Shown: in pieces, positions 22,476 through 30,585 of the stretch
Layout: every line of letters starts with the position of its first letter
Position numbering within the stretch: the first letter of the stretch is position 1
Assembly (NCBI GenBank): GCA_963803375.1
Contig: CAWDMB010000001.1
Location: 347,435 to 411,434, forward strand
Direction of reading: 5' to 3'
Length of the DNA: 64,000 bases
Source of the DNA: JAOPZW01 sp963803375
GTDB taxonomy: Bacteria; Actinomycetota; Thermoleophilia; Solirubrobacterales; Solirubrobacteraceae
Position numbers and translations under genes: made by a program
Notes under the pieces: generated by a model
Told to the model about the DNA's origin: nothing
Database searches by the model: none
What the model saw: the letters and a program-made list of their open reading frames with translations, nothing else

Positions 22476-22529
22476 AGTCTGCGGAAGGGAGCGGTCGGCG
22501 GCGCGGCCGCCCGGGGCTACGGTCGCTCG

Positions 22530-23192
22530 ATGACCACCCGCATCGTCCTGGCCGACGACCACGCGGTCGTGCGCGCCGGCCTGCGGCTGCTGCTGCACGC
22601 GCGCGCCGGGTGGGACGTCGTCGCCGAGGCCGCGACGGCGGCCGATGCCGTGCGCCTGACGAAGCTGCATCGCCCCGACGTGCTCGTCCTCGACCTCACG
22701 ATGCCGGGCGGCTCCTCGCTCGACGCGATCGCGGCGCTCGCGGCGTCGGTCCCGGCGACGCGGATCGTCGTGCTGACGATGGAGGATGAGCCGGAGCTGG
22801 CGCGCCGAGCGCTGACCGACGGGGCCGCGGCTTACGTCCTCAAGGAGGCGGCGGACGACGAGCTCGTGCAGGCGATCCGCACGGCCGTCGGCGGCGGGAC
22901 GTACCTCACTCCGCGGCTCGGCGCGCAGCTGGCGACGGGGCGTGACGAGGCGCCGACGCCGCCGCACGGCCTGAGCGCGAGGGAGGCGGAGGTCCTGCGC
23001 CTGATCGCCGAGGGGTACACGAACGCCGAGATCGCCGCGAGGCTGTTCCTCTCCGTGCGCACGGTCGAGACGCACCGGGCGCACATCCAGCGCAAGGTGC
23101 AGCGCACGAAGCGCTCCGAGCTCGTCCGCTACGCGCTCGAGCACGGCCTGCTCGACACGAGCCGGGCCGGCGCCGCCTCCCGAACCCCCTGA
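22530..23192 (+). CDS. LuxR/NarL-family response regulator 1 (DevR-like)
   Basis: 220 residues: receiver domain (about 4-120) with acidic pocket Asp9/Asp10, phospho-acceptor Asp55 (VLVLDLTMPG) and conserved lysine in YVLKEAADDE; then a LuxR helix-turn-helix (LSAREAEVLRLIAEGYTNAEIA, RLFLSVRTVETHRAHIQRK). Very close to the second regulator at 32311, and no kinase is adjacent, so it may share the GAF kinase at 30586. Controls transcription as a phosphorylated dimer by family analogy. ATG chosen at 22530. Confidence 0.92.
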   Translation: MTTRIVLADDHAVVRAGLRLLLHARAGWDVVAEAATAADAVRLTKLHRPDVLVLDLTMPGGSSLDAIAALAASVPATRIVVLTMEDEPELARRALTDGAAAYVLKEAADDELVQAIRTAVGGGTYLTPRLGAQLATGRDEAPTPPHGLSAREAEVLRLIAEGYTNAEIAARLFLSVRTVETHRAHIQRKVQRTKRSELVRYALEHGLLDTSRAGAASRTP

Positions 23193-23245
23193 GCCCGGCC
23201 GGCCACGACGCCCGGGCCGGCGGGGGCGTAGCGTTGCGCGGCACG

Positions 23246-24130
23246 GTGGCGCCCGTCGTCCAGACCCGTGGCCTGACCAAGCGCTTCGGCTCGGCGACGG
23301 TGCTGCGGGCACTCGACCTGGACGTGCGGGAGGGCGAGGTCCTCGGCTTCCTGGGTCCCAACGGGGCGGGCAAGACGACCACGATCCGCCTCGTGCTCGG
23401 CCTCCTGCGCCCGACCTCGGGACGCGCGCTCGTATTCGGGCTCGACGCCTGGAGCGACCCGGTGGCGATCCACCGCCGCGTCGCCGTCGTCCCGGCCGAC
23501 CCGGCGCTCTGGCCGCAGCTCACCGCGCGCGAGACGCTCGACCTCCTGGGACGGCTACACGGGTCCTGCGACGTCGCCTATCGCGACGAGCTGATCGAGC
23601 GCTTCGACGTCGAGGTCGACAAGCGCGTTCGGGCCTTCTCGACCGGCAACCGCCAGAAGGTCGCGCTCGTCGCCGCCTTCATGCTGCGGGCCGACCTGCT
23701 CGTGCTCGACGAGCCGACCGGGGGCCTCGATCCGCTTCGCAAGGTCGTCTTCCGCGAATGCCTGGCCGAGGCCAAGGCTCGCGGCCAGACCGTCCTGCAC
23801 TCCTCGCACCTCCTCGCCGAGGTCGAGGCGAGCGCCGATCGCGTGGCGCTGCTGCGCCGCGGGCGACTCGTCGAGGCGGGGACGCTCGAGGAGCTGCGCC
23901 ACCTGTCGGCGGTGACCGTCGAGGCGACGTTCGCCGGCGCGGTGCCCGACCTGCGCGGGATGCCGGGCGTCGAAGGGCTCACTACCGCCGACCAGCACGT
24001 GCGCCTGCAGGTCCACGGACCGCTCGGTCCGGTCCTGGCCGCGATCGCCGGGAGCGACCCGGTCCGCCTCACGAGCCGCGAGCCGTCGCTCGAGGACGTC
24101 TTCCTTGCCCACTACGGCGCCGAGGACTGA
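23246..24130 (+). CDS. ABC-2 type exporter, ATP-binding protein
   Basis: About 294 residues; GTG at 23246 starts VAPVVQTRGLTKRFGS, and a TTG at 23234 is an alternative. Walker A GPNGAGKTTTIRLVLG, signature-loop region FSTGNRQKVALVAA (canonical LSGGQ replaced by STGNRQ, as in many drug-export subunits) and Walker B LLVLDEPTGGLDP are all present. The C-terminus has a beta domain typical of DrrA-like proteins. Overlaps the permease gene by 26 nt, so both are one transporter. Confidence 0.9.
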   Translation: MAPVVQTRGLTKRFGSATVLRALDLDVREGEVLGFLGPNGAGKTTTIRLVLGLLRPTSGRALVFGLDAWSDPVAIHRRVAVVPADPALWPQLTARETLDLLGRLHGSCDVAYRDELIERFDVEVDKRVRAFSTGNRQKVALVAAFMLRADLLVLDEPTGGLDPLRKVVFRECLAEAKARGQTVLHSSHLLAEVEASADRVALLRRGRLVEAGTLEELRHLSAVTVEATFAGAVPDLRGMPGVEGLTTADQHVRLQVHGPLGPVLAAIAGSDPVRLTSREPSLEDVFLAHYGAED

Positions 24131-25742
24131 CGCCGGCGCAGGGACGGTCGTCGCGCGCCTGGGGCTGTCCCGGATCGCCCGGGCCGCGCTCGTGTGGGGC
24201 GCCGTCTTCGCGATCGTCGTCGCGAGCTCCGTCCTCGCCTACCGCTCGACCTACGGCACCCCGGCCGAACGCGCCGGGCTGCTGCGCACGGTCACGGCGA
24301 ACGCCGGGGTCCGGGCGCTGTTCGGGCCCGCGCGGGAGATCGACACGGTGACGGGCTTTCTCGCGTGGCGCACGCTGGGCCTGCTGCCGCTCGTCGCGGG
24401 CGTCTGGGGCCTGCTCGCGGCGACCCGCCTGCTGCGCGGGGAGGAGGACAGCGGGCGCTGGGAGACGCTGCTGTCGGGTCCGGTGAGCCGGGCGCGCGCG
24501 ACGCTCGCCTCGCTGGCCGCCGTGGCGGCGGCGAGCGCGCTGCTGTTCGCCGTGACGGCCGCCGGCGTCCTGGTGGGAGTCGGGCTGGGCGACGTCCCGC
24601 TCGGCGGCGGGCTCTTCCTCGCGCTCGCCCTCTGCGGGGCGGCGCCGGCCTTCGCCGCCGTCGGTGCCCTGACCTCGCAGCTCGCGCCCACCCGGCGCGA
24701 GGCGGCGGCGCTCGGTGGTGCGGTCTTCGCCGTCGCCTTCCTGCTCCGCGTCGCCGCCGACGCGTCGCCGTCCGCGCACTGGCTGCGGTGGCTCACGCCG
24801 ATGGGATGGATCGTGGAGCTGCGCCCGCTCACCGGCGCGCGCCCCGCCGTCCTCCTGCTCTTGGCCGGATGGACCGCCGGGCTCGTGGTCGCGGCCGTCG
24901 CGCTCGCTCGCGGCCGCGACGCGGGCGCCGGGATCCTCGCCCACACCGACGACCGGCGCCCGCACGAACGGCTGCTGGGCTCACCGCCGGCGCTGGCGCT
25001 GCGCGAGGCGCTCGGGGGCCTCGTCGCCTGGACGGCCGGTGCCGGCCTCACCGCCCTCGTCTTCGGATTCATCGCCCCGGCGGCGGCCGACGCCGTGCGG
25101 GCGTCGGGCGACCTGCGCGAGCGGCTGCGGGGCACGGTCACGCGCGGCGTCGACCTCGGCAGCGCCGAGGGCTATCTCGCGGTCGTCTTCGTCTTCCTCG
25201 TCCTCGTGTTGAGCCTGTACGCCGCCAGCCATGCCGTGGCCGTGCGCGAGGAGGAGTCCTCGGGCCGGCTCGACACGCTCCTGTCGGCGCCGCTCGGGCG
25301 CGGCCGGTGGCTCGGCGGGCGCCTGCTGGTGGCCGCCGGTTGCTGCACCGTGGTCGCGCTCGTCGCCGCCGTGGCGGCCTGGGCCGGTGCGCGCCTGGCC
25401 GGCGCCGACGTGCGTCTGTCCGCGATGCTGGAGGCCGCGCTCAACGGCCTGCCCGTCGTCGCCCTCTTCCTCGGCCTGGGCACGCTGGCGGCGGGCGCTC
25501 TACCCCGGCACACCGGCGCGGTCGCCTTCGGGGCGGTAGGACTCGCCTACCTGCTCGAGCAGACGGGCGCCCTGGTCCGGGCGCCGGCCTGGACCCTCGC
25601 GGCATCGCCGTTTCACTGGCTCGCGGCGGTGCCCTCCGAGCCCTTCGACCCCGTGGCGTCGCTCGTCATGCTGGTCGCGGGCGCAGCGGCCGCGGGGCTC
25701 GGCGCGCGCCTGCTCTGCCGGCGCGATCTGGTCCCGGCCTGA
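24105..25742 (+). CDS. ABC-2 type exporter, permease
   Basis: 545-residue polytopic membrane protein with roughly twelve hydrophobic helices in two similar halves; each half has a motif RG(E)EDSGRWETLLSGPVSRAR / REEESSGRLDTLLSAPLGRGRW, an internal duplication. This resembles the 'exporter of polyketide antibiotics' family of actinobacterial ABC-2 permeases. The TTG at 24105 inside the ATPase gene is the only start before the first helix. The last 77 nt overlap the end of the P-type ATPase gene on the other strand. Substrate unknown. Confidence 0.87.
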   Translation: MPTTAPRTDAGAGTVVARLGLSRIARAALVWGAVFAIVVASSVLAYRSTYGTPAERAGLLRTVTANAGVRALFGPAREIDTVTGFLAWRTLGLLPLVAGVWGLLAATRLLRGEEDSGRWETLLSGPVSRARATLASLAAVAAASALLFAVTAAGVLVGVGLGDVPLGGGLFLALALCGAAPAFAAVGALTSQLAPTRREAAALGGAVFAVAFLLRVAADASPSAHWLRWLTPMGWIVELRPLTGARPAVLLLLAGWTAGLVVAAVALARGRDAGAGILAHTDDRRPHERLLGSPPALALREALGGLVAWTAGAGLTALVFGFIAPAAADAVRASGDLRERLRGTVTRGVDLGSAEGYLAVVFVFLVLVLSLYAASHAVAVREEESSGRLDTLLSAPLGRGRWLGGRLLVAAGCCTVVALVAAVAAWAGARLAGADVRLSAMLEAALNGLPVVALFLGLGTLAAGALPRHTGAVAFGAVGLAYLLEQTGALVRAPAWTLAASPFHWLAAVPSEPFDPVASLVMLVAGAAAAGLGARLLCRRDLVPA

Positions 25743-27555
25743 GCGCGCGCAGCGCGTTGACGATCACGGCGAGGTCGATTCCCTCCTGCAGGAGAGCGCC
25801 GGCGACCGGAGGCAGGTGCCCGAGCGCCGCCGCGATCATCGCGGCGAAGCTCAGCGCCATCCCGGCGAGCACGCTCTGGCGTGCGATCAACAGCGAGCGC
25901 CGGCCGATTCGCACGGCGTCGGCGAGGCGTTCGAGCCGGTCGACTGTGATCACGACGTCCGCGGCCGACGTCGACACGGTGGCGCCGAGACCGGCCATGG
26001 CGACGCCGACGTCGGCAGCCGCGAGGGCCGGGGCGTCGTTGACGCCGTCACCGACCACGACGACGGGGCGCGCGGCCGAATCCGCCTGGAAGGCCCGCGT
26101 GACGGCGAGCTTGACCGCGGGGCCGGCGTCGGCGACGACCTCGTCGAGCCCCAGCGCGGCGGCGACCTCCTCGGCCGTCTGCCGGTCGTCTCCGGTCACC
26201 ATGGCGATCCGGCCGATCCCCTGCTCGCGCAGGGCGGCGAGCGCCTCGGACGCGTCGGGCCGCGCCCGGTCGCCGAGCACGATGGCGCCCGCCAGCTCTC
26301 CGTCGACCGCTACGAGGACCTGCGCCCGGCCCGCCGGCCCACGGGGCGCGAGCGCCGGATCGAGGGCGTGGGAGCGCAGCCACGCCCGGGACCCGACGAC
26401 GATCCGGTGGCCGTCGACGGTGCCCTCGATCCCCTCGCCCGCGGCCTCGCGGACATCGGAGGGCGCCGTCAGCGCCAAGCCGCGCTCCTCGGCGTCATGC
26501 ACGAGACCCTCCGCGACCACGTGGGCCGAGAGCTGGTCGAGGCTCGCGGCCAGGCGCAGGAGCTCCCCGGGCTCGAGCGCGCCGAGCGCGCGGACGGCCT
26601 CGACCCGCGGGCTCCCGAGCGTCAGCGTGCCGGTCTTGTCGAGCAGGACGCTGCGGGCGCGCCCGAGCCCCTCGATGGCCGCGGAGCCCTTGACGACGAC
26701 CCCCACCCGGGCCGCGCGCGAGACGCCGGAGGCGAAGGCGATCGGGGCGGCCAGGATCAGCGGGCAGGGCGTGGCGACCACGAGGACGGCCAGGGCGCGC
26801 ACGGCGTCGCCGCTGGCGATCCAGGCCCCGCCCGCCAGGGCCACGGTGGCCGGGAGCAGGAACGTGGCGTAGCGGTCGGCCATGCGCACGAACGGTGCGC
26901 GGTCGGCCTCGGCGGCCTCGACGAGGCGCACGAGCTCGGCGTACGCGCTGTCGGCCGCGCGGCGCGTCGAGCGCAGCTCGAAGGCCTCCGCCGCGTTCGC
27001 CGTTCCGCTGCGCACGGGGGCGCCGGCGGCGCGGGCAATCGGCAGCGGCTCACCGGTGAGGGCCGACTCGTCGACGGCGGCGCGGGGCGAGAGGACGACG
27101 CCGTCGACCGGGACGACCTCGCCCGCCCGGACGACGACGACGTCGCCGGGCGCCACGGTGTCCACCGGCACCTCCTCCACGCCCGACGGCGTCCGCCGGT
27201 GGGCGACGCGCGGCGCGCGCTCGAGCAGCGCGGTCAGCTCTCGGCGCGCCCGCCGGCTCGCGGCCACCTCGAGGGCGTCGCCGCCGCTGAGCATGAGCGC
27301 GATAACCGCGCCGGCGAGCAGCTCGCCCAGCGCAAGCGCGCCGGCCATCGCGAGCAGCGCGATCGCGTCGACGCCGACGTCGCCGTGGCGCAGCGCCCAG
27401 GCGACGGCGACCGTCAGCAACGCGAGGGCCACGGCGATGGCCGCGGCCCAGACGGCGTCGCCGAGCCGCGGCGCGCCGAGGAGATGCGCCGCGCCGCCCG
27501 TGACGAGCGCCGCCGCGACGAGCGCCGGCAGGCGGGCGCGACGCGACGTCGGCAT
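25666..27555 (-). CDS. Heavy-metal-translocating P-type ATPase (P1B type)
   Basis: 629 residues without an N-terminal metal-binding domain. Shows the phosphatase loop DESALTGEPLPI, the ion-site motif TPCP (Cys264), phosphorylated Asp306 in LLDKTGTLT, the HP-like region SAHVVAEGLV, MVTGDDRQTAEEVA and GDGVNDAPALAAADVG. The CPC-less TPCP motif and lack of HMA domain fit the Zn/Cd/Co-type or CtpD/CtpF-like groups, but the metal is not certain. The gene follows the oxidoreductase paralogue 3 by 11 nt on the same strand, in an operon with it. Confidence 0.93.
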   Translation of the reverse strand: MPTSRRARLPALVAAALVTGGAAHLLGAPRLGDAVWAAAIAVALALLTVAVAWALRHGDVGVDAIALLAMAGALALGELLAGAVIALMLSGGDALEVAASRRARRELTALLERAPRVAHRRTPSGVEEVPVDTVAPGDVVVVRAGEVVPVDGVVLSPRAAVDESALTGEPLPIARAAGAPVRSGTANAAEAFELRSTRRAADSAYAELVRLVEAAEADRAPFVRMADRYATFLLPATVALAGGAWIASGDAVRALAVLVVATPCPLILAAPIAFASGVSRAARVGVVVKGSAAIEGLGRARSVLLDKTGTLTLGSPRVEAVRALGALEPGELLRLAASLDQLSAHVVAEGLVHDAEERGLALTAPSDVREAAGEGIEGTVDGHRIVVGSRAWLRSHALDPALAPRGPAGRAQVLVAVDGELAGAIVLGDRARPDASEALAALREQGIGRIAMVTGDDRQTAEEVAAALGLDEVVADAGPAVKLAVTRAFQADSAARPVVVVGDGVNDAPALAAADVGVAMAGLGATVSTSAADVVITVDRLERLADAVRIGRRSLLIARQSVLAGMALSFAAMIAAALGHLPPVAGALLQEGIDLAVIVNALRALRPGPDRAGRAGARRAPRPLRPRPA

Positions 27556-27565
27556 CGACGCCGCC

Positions 27566-28801
27566 TCAGCCCGGAGGCAGCGCGTCGGCGCCGAGCGCCG
27601 AGCGCTCGCCGGCCACCACGCGGGCCAGGTGGACGTCGACCGGGACCTCCTCGGCCCACGGGCGCGGGGGCGGGCCGCTCGGCGCTGCGGCGTGCTCGAT
27701 CAGGTACGGCCACAGGCGGCGCCCGGCGATCTTGCCCGGCGGCCACCACAGCGCGGCGGCGTCGGCGGACGTCGTCGGCCCGCGCAGCTCCACGGGCTCG
27801 CGATCGGTGAAGAGGACGCCACGGAGGACCGGCCGGAACGGCGCCGGGTCGTCGAGCGCTCCGAGCTCGGCCAGGATCGCCTCGGCGGCCGCGTCGGCCT
27901 GCTGGGTGGCCAGGCCGCCCTGCTTGAGCGGGAAGTCGGTGACGTCGCCGGCGGCCAGCACGCGGTCGCAGCCGACCACGCGGCCGTGCCCGTCCACGGG
28001 CACGAACCCCTCTGCGTCGTGCGGCAGCCCCACCGGTCGGGGCCCGCGCAGCCGCGGCAGCGCCACGACCGCGTCGGCCTGCAGCCGGCGGCCGTCGGCG
28101 AGCTCGAGATCGCCCGCGTCGGCCGCGATCGCGTCCGCCGCGCCGACGAAGCGGACGCCGCGCGCGTCGAGCAGCCGCGCGACCCGGGCGCTCGCCGGCT
28201 CGCCGAAGGCGTACAGCGGGGCGGGCTCAGGCGTGACGAGCGCGATTCGCGGCGACCGCCCGCGGCCGGCGACGCGAGCCGCGGCCATGAGCGCGAGCTC
28301 GTACGCCGGCAGCGTCCAGAACCCCCCGTTGGGGACCGCGAAGGCCAGCGTTCGCCCGGTCGCGAACGCGCCGTCGATCGTCCGCCGCACGGCGTCGGCG
28401 TCGCGCGCGCCGCGGAAGGTCACCGCACCGGGGATCGCGCGCACGGCCTCGGCGCCGATCGCGACGAGCAGGTGGCCGAAGGGCAGACGCCGGCCGCCCC
28501 GGGTCGCGACACACCGGTCCGCGACGTCGACCGCCTCGAGCGCGTCGGTGACCAGGCGGACGTCCTGGTCCGTGGCAAACCACGCGAGGTCGAGGCCCCG
28601 GGCGGGGGCGTCGCCGAACGGGTCGAGCACCGAGAGGGCGCGCACGTCGAGGTGCGCGACCGGGCTCAGCAGGTCGATCGCCAGCCGCTCGTCGCCGAGC
28701 GCGGCGCGCAACGCGAGGCACGCCTCGAGCGCGGCCACGCCGCCCCCGGCGACGAGCACGCGCGGGCGCGCGTCGCTGTGCTCCGGTGCCGGGGTCGTCA
28801 T
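27566..28801 (-). CDS. FAD/NAD(P)-dependent oxidoreductase, paralogue 3
   Basis: 411 residues, the most divergent of the four intact paralogues. FAD motif VLVAGGGVAALEACLAL, central FWTLPAYELALMAAAR helix, AAGDVTDFPLKQGGLATQQAD second FAD motif and the diagnostic LWWPPGKIAGRRLWPYL ending. Like paralogue 1 it has a LKQGGLA(T/A)QQAD form whereas 2 and 4 have VKFGGLA, so the four fall into two pairs. ATG overlaps the stop of the upstream Usp fragment by 4 nt. Confidence 0.87.
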   Translation of the reverse strand: MTTPAPEHSDARPRVLVAGGGVAALEACLALRAALGDERLAIDLLSPVAHLDVRALSVLDPFGDAPARGLDLAWFATDQDVRLVTDALEAVDVADRCVATRGGRRLPFGHLLVAIGAEAVRAIPGAVTFRGARDADAVRRTIDGAFATGRTLAFAVPNGGFWTLPAYELALMAAARVAGRGRSPRIALVTPEPAPLYAFGEPASARVARLLDARGVRFVGAADAIAADAGDLELADGRRLQADAVVALPRLRGPRPVGLPHDAEGFVPVDGHGRVVGCDRVLAAGDVTDFPLKQGGLATQQADAAAEAILAELGALDDPAPFRPVLRGVLFTDREPVELRGPTTSADAAALWWPPGKIAGRRLWPYLIEHAAAPSGPPPRPWAEEVPVDVHLARVVAGERSALGADALPPG

Positions 28802-28998
28802 CGCACGGCGCGCGCCCGCGCGTCCTCGTCCGCGGTCGCGCCGAGCTCCTCGCGCAGGCGCGCCCCGAGGTGCAGCGCCTCGCGCGCCTCGGGCGACCCG
28901 TCGATGGCGACGCGCAAGGAGCGCAGCCGGCCGCCCGTCGCGCGCGCGTCGCGCCCTCCATCGAAGCCGTCGATCCCGACGACGACGCGGTCGAACAT
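28798..28998 (-). CDS. Minimal universal stress protein fragment, 66 aa
   Basis: From the ATG at 28998: MFDRVVVGIDGFDGGRDA is a normal Usp first strand and loop, but it is followed directly by LRVAIDGSPEAREALHLGARL, which looks like the start of a second Usp repeat, then stops. So either an internal deletion has fused two Usp beginnings or this is a degenerate remnant. The ATGA overlap with paralogue 3 suggests it is still translated at least to couple the operon. Could be regarded as a pseudogene. Confidence 0.55.
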   Translation of the reverse strand: MFDRVVVGIDGFDGGRDARATGGRLRSLRVAIDGSPEAREALHLGARLREELGATADEDARARAVR

Positions 28999-29216
28999 CC
29001 GGTGCTCCCTCCCAAGCGGTCGAGGTCTCCTCCGCACGCTATCCGCGCGCCCACCTGCGGCCATCCGGGAACTCCACGGAGCTCGGCCGCGGGCGGCCAC
29101 GGATCCGCCGGGGCGACCCGATCGCCCGTAGAACCGCCGCATGTGGTAGCGACCGTGGGTAGGACGCTCGCCGCGCCCTGCTCGCGCCCGCCGTCGTCCC
29201 GCTCTCGACCGGCCCC
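28999..29216. other. Gene-free gap with leftward promoter region of the Usp fragment operon
   Basis: No convincing coding frame. It separates the ends of two leftward genes: paralogue 4 ends at 29217 and the Usp fragment starts at 28998, so a leftward promoter for the Usp-oxidoreductase-ATPase operon should lie here. A CTACGG element on the minus strand at 29122-29135 and ACTCCACGGAGCT at 29075-29087 are weak relatives of the candidate stress box. Confidence 0.4.
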
Positions 29217-30431
29217 TCAACTCAGGGCTCGCGGCAGCTCGCGATGCAGGTCCATCTGCACGGCCAGCCCGCCCTCGTGCGGCAGCTGCCCGACGACCGC
29301 CTCGTCGTCCCGGGCGGCCAGCCACGGCGAGAGCCAGCGGCCGGCGACCTTGGTGGGCGGCCACCAGAGCGTGTGGTCGGCGACCTCGCCATCGCCACCC
29401 GCGCCGCTCGCGTCGAAGCGGACGAAGCGCTGCCCGCGGCCGCGCGGGCTCAGCAGCTGGCCGCGCAGCACCGGGTGAAACGGCGCGCGCTCCACCGGCT
29501 CGCCGGCCTCGGCGGCGATGTCGGCGGCGGCCGCGTCGGCCTGCTCGGCGGCCAGTCCGCCGAACTTCACCGGGAAGGCGATGCCGTCGCCGGCGGCCCA
29601 GACGCGCTCCACGCCCGCGACGCGCCCGAACGGGTCGACGGCGAGGAAGCCCTCGGGATCCGCCGGCACCCCTCGCGGCGCGCGCCCGCGCAGGCGCGGC
29701 AGCGACACGACGCGCTCGGCCTCGAGGCGGCGGCCGGAGGGCTGCAGCGTGATGACGTGCGGCATGCCTGCGCCGACGTCCGCGTAGGCGCCGAGCTCCA
29801 CGGCCACGCCCGCCTGCTCGAGCTCCTCCCCGATCATCTTCACCGCCGCCGGACCGAAGATCGCGAGCGGCGCCTGCTCGGGCGTGACGACCGTGACCTC
29901 CGCGTGCGCCCCCATGCCGTGCGCCTGGTCGGCGATCAGCAGCGCCAGCTCGTAGGCCGGGAGCGGCCAGCCGGGGCCGGGCGGCACCACGACCGCGACG
30001 CGCCGCACATAGCCCTCCTCGAGGTCGCGCAGGAGCCCGCCGAGGGCCTCCGCGTCGACCGCGTCGTCCCAGGCGAGGGCGTGCGCGTGGGCGCGCTCGC
30101 TGGCGGCACCCGTCGCGAGCACGAGCGCGTCGTAGGGGAGCCGGGTGCCGTCGCTCAGCTCGAGGGTGCGCTCGTCGGCGTGCACCTCGGCGACCGCGGC
30201 GTGGACGAAGTCGGCCCCGACGTCGCGCGTGGCCTCGCGCAGCGGCGTCCGCCGCGCATGGCTGCGAGCGAAGGCCCGCCCGACGGCCAGGGGCCGCACG
30301 ACGAAGTCCTCCGTCGGTGAGACGAGCGTCAGGGCGACGCGGTCTGCGGCCAGGGCGCGCAGGGCCAGCAGCGCCTCGAGGCCGGCAACGCCGCCACCGG
30401 CGACGATGACGCGGAACGGGTTCTCGGTCAT
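29217..30431 (-). CDS. FAD/NAD(P)-dependent oxidoreductase, paralogue 4
   Basis: 404 residues, close relative of the gene at 16782. VIVAGGGVAGLEALLAL, VRPLAVGRAF, PPGPGWPLPAYELALLIADQ, AAGDGIAFPVKFGGLAAEQAD, RFVRFDASGAGG and LWWPPTKVAGRWLSPWLAARDD are all shared with it. No redox cysteine pair, so not a classical sulfide oxidase or disulfide reductase; a type II NADH or quinone reductase role is possible. Divergent from the sensor kinase gene, 154 bp apart. Confidence 0.88.
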   Translation of the reverse strand: MTENPFRVIVAGGGVAGLEALLALRALAADRVALTLVSPTEDFVVRPLAVGRAFARSHARRTPLREATRDVGADFVHAAVAEVHADERTLELSDGTRLPYDALVLATGAASERAHAHALAWDDAVDAEALGGLLRDLEEGYVRRVAVVVPPGPGWPLPAYELALLIADQAHGMGAHAEVTVVTPEQAPLAIFGPAAVKMIGEELEQAGVAVELGAYADVGAGMPHVITLQPSGRRLEAERVVSLPRLRGRAPRGVPADPEGFLAVDPFGRVAGVERVWAAGDGIAFPVKFGGLAAEQADAAAADIAAEAGEPVERAPFHPVLRGQLLSPRGRGQRFVRFDASGAGGDGEVADHTLWWPPTKVAGRWLSPWLAARDDEAVVGQLPHEGGLAVQMDLHRELPRALS

Positions 30432-30516
30432 GGGCTCACGGGATCGAGGTCAGGCGGTTCATGGTCGATGCGGCCGGAGCTCTCGCCATCGGGGGTCGGC
30501 CGCCGCGGCCGCGTGG

Positions 30517-30530
30517 CGGACTACCGAGCG
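30517..30530 (+). promoter_or_regulatory. Candidate stress-regulon box (copy 5)
   Basis: CGGACTACCGAGCG in the divergent gap between oxidoreductase paralogue 4 and the GAF sensor kinase, 56 nt from the kinase start. 11 of 14 positions agree with the copy at 22462. Confidence 0.4.
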
Positions 30531-30585
30531 CGGGACGACCACATCGTGGCACGTTCGCACCTCGGCGCGATAGCGTGTGAACGCT

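Noticed and set aside
15559..30431. Sulfide:quinone oxidoreductase call for the flavoprotein paralogues
   Set aside because: No conserved redox-active cysteine pair is visible in any of the four.
14572..30530. Exact mycobacterial DosR boxes (GGGACTT...GTCCC)
   Set aside because: Only a partial resemblance; none of the copies carries both half-sites, so the boxes are reported as candidate elements only.
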